NCBI GenBank assembly: GCA_030042915.1
Contig: JASHYS010000307.1
Coordinates: 1-8,884 of the forward strand
Origin: Acidobacteriaceae bacterium
GTDB taxonomy: Bacteria > Acidobacteriota > Terriglobia > Terriglobales > Acidobacteriaceae
Direction of reading: 5' to 3'
Length of the DNA: 8,884 nucleotides
The translations under genes and the position numbers were made by a program. Under the pieces are notes generated by a model. That model saw only the letters and a list, made by a program, of their open reading frames with translations. It ran no database searches and was not told the origin of the DNA. Numbering within the stretch: the first letter of the stretch is position 1; every line of letters starts with the position of its first letter. This document shows, one piece after another, positions 6,385-8,884 of this stretch.

Positions 6385-7452
6385 TCAAAACCGATTGCGC
6401 ACGCAGTCATCGGTTAAACGGATCGGCGGACCTCCATCAAGCACTTCAAAGTCCGTGACCTTCAAGTCCTGCAAATCGTGAGGCCCAAAATCGACATCTG
6501 AGTACTTCGCCTGCGTATCGGCGTCGCTTTGCGCCGTGAGGGCAATGTTGCCGCCATCGGCAAGGATCATGCCGTACTTCTGCATGGCACGCGCCACCAC
6601 CTGTGCTGCAGGTGATAATCGCGACAGATCGTAGGTGGCCTTCAGGCGGAAGCGCGCGCCCATCGACGGCGCCAGGTCCGGCCCCCGCGGCGCACCGGCA
6701 TGCGTGGCCGGATGCACGTAGACACGGGCGCGCATGCGCTGATTTGGCAGAATGAAGCGAATCGCGTGGTTGATGCTTCCCGTTGCCAGCTCGTCCGCGT
6801 TGAAGAGCAACGGAGCGATCGGCAATCCGGCGGCGTCGGCACTCGTGCATTGCTCTCCGCGGCCCGACGGCGGATAGACGCGATTCAGATCCCAAACCGC
6901 GAGGAAGTTGGCAATCACGACATCGCTCGCGACGTTTGCCTGGTACGCTTCGTAAAGCTTGCCGGCGCCGCGGTCAACGACAATCAGATGGCAGTCGTTT
7001 TCTGCAATATTGCACTCGTAGCCGGGTTGCCCCTCGATGCCGCCTCCCGGCGGAAGGGGAATCTCTGAAACATTGTCGGAGTCGGGAGATGTCCAGCTAC
7101 CGCCCTTGCGAAAACGCACCTTTGGCGTAGCTGCCGATGCCTGCACCACCCGGATACTGAAGTCGACTTGCATTCTTCCGCGTCCCCATCCACCTGCACT
7201 GGCCAGCCATCCAATGATTGCCGAGGACTGCGGATCGAGAGGGGCCTGACTGATGTCCTGTGTCCAGGCCGAGCCCGAAGGAAAGTAGGGCGCGGGCGGA
7301 GTCACGTGCTCCAGCCTCGCCGCTCTCACCTTCAGAATCCTGCCATGCACTGCAATTCCGCCCACAATCGCGCCGGTTCCCAGGATGACCATGGAAAGAA
7401 GCTTCCAATTCATCATCGAGTCGGAGTGCCGGTCTTGGGTCAGCAGTGTCAT
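6385..7452 (-). CDS. Membrane-anchored exported protein of an uncharacterised family
   Basis: A 355-aa protein with a short N-terminal stretch, one hydrophobic segment at about 18-35 (LLSMVILGTGAIVGGIAV) and a long polar domain, so probably an uncleaved anchor with the bulk outside the cytoplasm. Landmarks are a proline/glycine-rich IPLPPGGG at 131-138, HLIVVDRGAGKLYEAY at 155-170, AVWDLN at 185-190, TSADAAGLPIAPLL at 203-216, AIRF at 230-233, MGARFRLKATYDLS at 264-277 and QKYGMILADGGN at 291-302. Four cysteines (147, 154, 202, 350) could form disulfides outside the cell. From memory this string of motifs recurs in exported hypothetical proteins of several phyla; I know of no function. AAAGG 8 nt before ATG 7452 supports this start over the internal MMNW. 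It sits between a polysaccharide gene and the synthase/NRPS genes, so its pathway is unclear. Confidence 0.8.
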   Translation of the reverse strand: MTLLTQDRHSDSMMNWKLLSMVILGTGAIVGGIAVHGRILKVRAARLEHVTPPAPYFPSGSAWTQDISQAPLDPQSSAIIGWLASAGGWGRGRMQVDFSIRVVQASAATPKVRFRKGGSWTSPDSDNVSEIPLPPGGGIEGQPGYECNIAENDCHLIVVDRGAGKLYEAYQANVASDVVIANFLAVWDLNRVYPPSGRGEQCTSADAAGLPIAPLLFNADELATGSINHAIRFILPNQRMRARVYVHPATHAGAPRGPDLAPSMGARFRLKATYDLSRLSPAAQVVARAMQKYGMILADGGNIALTAQSDADTQAKYSDVDFGPHDLQDLKVTDFEVLDGGPPIRLTDDCVRNRF

Positions 7453-7530
7453 GGCAAGTGCCTTTAACGGTTTTCTCTTCCAGTGAGCCCGTGATTCGGG
7501 CCGCTTCGACGCCGCAATCCCCGGTCGCCG

Positions 7531-7558
7531 TTTATTCTTTTTCGTGCTGCGAAATCAA
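7531..7558 (-). promoter_or_regulatory. Weak sigma-70-like promoter candidate for the exported-protein gene
   Basis: On the minus strand TTGATT (7558-7553) and AATAAA (7536-7531) are separated by 16 bp, in the 123-bp gap between the glycosyltransferase stop and the ATG at 7452. Each box matches four of six consensus bases. A small GCTGC/GCAGC dyad overlaps the -35. If real, it makes the 355-aa gene independent of the polysaccharide genes. Confidence 0.22.
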
Positions 7559-7575
7559 TGCAGCCCAGGGTACTT

Positions 7576-8829
7576 TCATGCCTCTTTTCGTTGCGCCGTC
7601 TCACTTAGGAAGCTGCGGCTTATTTCAATGACTGGAGCAGTGACCGGCTCCGGCGGAATACGCACAACCGGGGGAGCTGCAACTTGCTCTGTTGGCTTCT
7701 TCGTCGTCCAGATTTTCCAAAGCGGTCCGCGCGTAAATAGAAACCTGTACAGTCCCACTGCCGCGGCCGCGTTCAGCGCCAGCAACGCGCTGGCTGGAGC
7801 GGCGATGCGATCCAGAATCGGAATGCGCACCAGCATGCCGACCACCGCCACCGTCAGGCTGAGGATTTGAAGCGCCGCCAGGGCCGCGAAGACCATCGAG
7901 TCTCGAGAAAGGGCCAACATGGAAACCAGCAGCAGAACCTGCAGGTAAGGGGCCGCGAGCCGCGTCAATTTATGCGAGACGAACTGGAAGAGCACCCGGT
8001 TCTGTGTGGTCAGTGTCCACGGAGCCAGTTGGATCAACTGGAAATTGCCTGCCAGCGTCCGCACCTTGCGATGGAATTCACCGCCCAGGCTCTCCGGCCA
8101 CATATCAAAGACACAAGCTTCCGAGTCGATGACGGTCCGGTATCCCTGCCGGATGATCGACAGCGGCTGGAACATGTCGTCCAGAATGATGCCCGCAGGC
8201 TGCGGCTTGGCCAGCTCGCGGCGCACTGCGTAGAAGCCCCCGTACACACCCACAGGCGAATCGCACAGAGCCTCGCACTTTCTGGTCCATTGTTCATAGC
8301 GCCAGTAGAGCCCGCCTACCGCCGAGGAAACTGCGTCATGGCCTCCACGGCGCAGAATCAGCCTTCCGCACACACATCCAACCTGGGGATCAGCGAAGTT
8401 GCTCACCAGTCGCTGGATTCCTCCCGGAGCAACTTCCGGCCGGATATCGATGAAGAGCAGAATTTCCCCGGTAGCCGCGGCCATGCCGGCGTTGACGGCG
8501 ACCGCTTTGCCGCCGTGCTCCGTGAGCACGATGGTTTTTATGCGCGGATCACGCTGTCGGCCCAGGATTTCTGCTGTGCCGTCGCTAGAACCATCGGAGA
8601 CAAGGATGATCTCCTTTACATTGGAGTAGTCAAGGCTCAGAAGATGCCGGATCTTGCCGGGAAGAAGCGCTGCCCCGTTATGGACGGCGAGCACAATACT
8701 CACGCTGGGAGTCATTGGGCTGGAACGCCAGGAGCGAGGGCGCAGCCGTGCCAGGACCCACATGGCTACCGGATACCCAAGGTAGGTGTAGAAGATCCCT
8801 GCCAGCGAAATCCAGAATACGAACTTCAT
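7576..8829 (-). CDS. Membrane-bound family 2 glycosyltransferase, polysaccharide type
   Basis: An inverting glycosyltransferase (GT2, poly-GlcNAc/cellulose-synthase-like) expected to add sugars from nucleotide donors to an exported polysaccharide at the inner membrane. The 417-aa protein has an N-terminal membrane segment at about 4-26, then a GT-A domain from PSVSIVLAVHN. It shows SDGSSDGT with D79, GGKAVAVN with K108, DIR at 128-130 where a DxD-type metal motif is usual, LDD at 216-218 as the likely catalytic aspartate pair, and RKVRTLAGN from 254 in the place of the QxxRW motif. Three C-terminal membrane segments follow (about 292-308, 312-336, 343-365), then a proline-rich tail of about 50 residues. 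Its ATG overlaps the stop of the gene upstream (ATGA), so the two are probably translated as a coupled pair. The family call is firm; donor and product are unknown. Confidence 0.9.
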   Translation of the reverse strand: MKFVFWISLAGIFYTYLGYPVAMWVLARLRPRSWRSSPMTPSVSIVLAVHNGAALLPGKIRHLLSLDYSNVKEIILVSDGSSDGTAEILGRQRDPRIKTIVLTEHGGKAVAVNAGMAAATGEILLFIDIRPEVAPGGIQRLVSNFADPQVGCVCGRLILRRGGHDAVSSAVGGLYWRYEQWTRKCEALCDSPVGVYGGFYAVRRELAKPQPAGIILDDMFQPLSIIRQGYRTVIDSEACVFDMWPESLGGEFHRKVRTLAGNFQLIQLAPWTLTTQNRVLFQFVSHKLTRLAAPYLQVLLLVSMLALSRDSMVFAALAALQILSLTVAVVGMLVRIPILDRIAAPASALLALNAAAAVGLYRFLFTRGPLWKIWTTKKPTEQVAAPPVVRIPPEPVTAPVIEISRSFLSETAQRKEA

Positions 8830-8884
8830 TGGGCACCCCGGCGCAGAATGATGGTTTTGATGGTCTCGAACATGATCAGCAGAT
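8826..8884 (-). CDS. C-terminal end of a gene resembling a polyprenyl-phosphate sugar transferase (5' part outside window)
   Basis: A frame entering from the right edge reads LLIMFETIKTIILRRGAQ and stops at TGA 8828-8826. The TGA overlaps the glycosyltransferase start as ATGA. The pattern of a hydrophobic stretch, a threonine before a short helix, and a terminal arginine-rich RGA resembles the extreme C-terminus of WcaJ/WbaP-type bacterial sugar transferases, which load the first sugar on undecaprenyl phosphate and commonly neighbour GT2 genes. Only 19 residues are visible, so the family is a guess. The open frame and four-base overlap make a real coding end likely. Confidence 0.5.
   Translation of the reverse strand, partial: LLIMFETIKTIILRRGAQ

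Noticed and set aside
6185..6481. Plus-strand open frame of 98 codons between the synthase and the exported-protein gene
   Set aside because: It covers the intergenic region and then runs antisense into the exported-protein gene, has low-complexity composition from the pyrimidine tract, and no supporting ribosome site.
1..8884. CRISPR arrays, tRNA/rRNA genes, insertion sequences, attachment sites
   Set aside because: No spaced direct repeats, no tRNA cloverleaf or rRNA-like sequence, and no transposase or integrase frame were seen on either strand.

Overview
The window is high-GC bacterial DNA in which every convincing gene lies on the minus strand, so transcription runs from high to low coordinates. 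The gene mix and protein style would fit an Acidobacteriota-type soil bacterium: a large NRPS, a polysaccharide-type family 2 glycosyltransferase and a membrane-anchored exported protein of an uncharacterised family. This taxonomic guess is inference; no marker gene is present.

Layout in transcription order. (1) 8884-7576 is the tail of an exopolysaccharide locus. The last 19 residues of a gene resembling a polyprenyl-phosphate sugar transferase overlap, by ATGA, a membrane-bound family 2 glycosyltransferase of 417 aa. (2) 7452-6385 encodes a 355-aa protein with one N-terminal membrane anchor and a large exported domain of unknown function. (3) 6122-4875 encodes a 2-isopropylmalate synthase family enzyme of 415 aa. 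It has the whole catalytic barrel but lacks the C-terminal leucine-sensing domain of ordinary LeuA. (4) 4874-4506 is a leader or intergenic stretch of about 370 bp. It holds a strong hairpin directly behind the synthase stop, an AT-rich patch, and a possible 34-codon ORF whose TGA overlaps the next gene's GTG start. (5) 4505-1 is the first 1,501 codons of a multidomain non-ribosomal peptide synthetase that runs off the left edge. Its order is acyl-CoA-ligase-type adenylation, carrier protein, condensation, amino-acid adenylation.

How they may work together (inference). The NRPS begins with an acid-activating ligase domain rather than an amino-acid adenylation domain, so it should start a chain on a carboxylic acid and condense it with the residue chosen by the second adenylation domain. 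The readable specificity positions of that domain (D I L Q A G L I W) look like a glycine code. A synthase lacking its feedback domain just upstream suggests a dedicated, leucine-insensitive supply of a branched malate or 2-oxo acid for this pathway. The two polysaccharide genes look like a neighbouring, separate locus.

The most interesting proposal is a peptide pathway combining an acyl-ligase starter module with a deregulated isopropylmalate synthase. I see no CRISPR array, tRNA, rRNA, insertion sequence or attachment site. The long plus-strand open frames opposite the NRPS and the synthase are GC-driven shadows.
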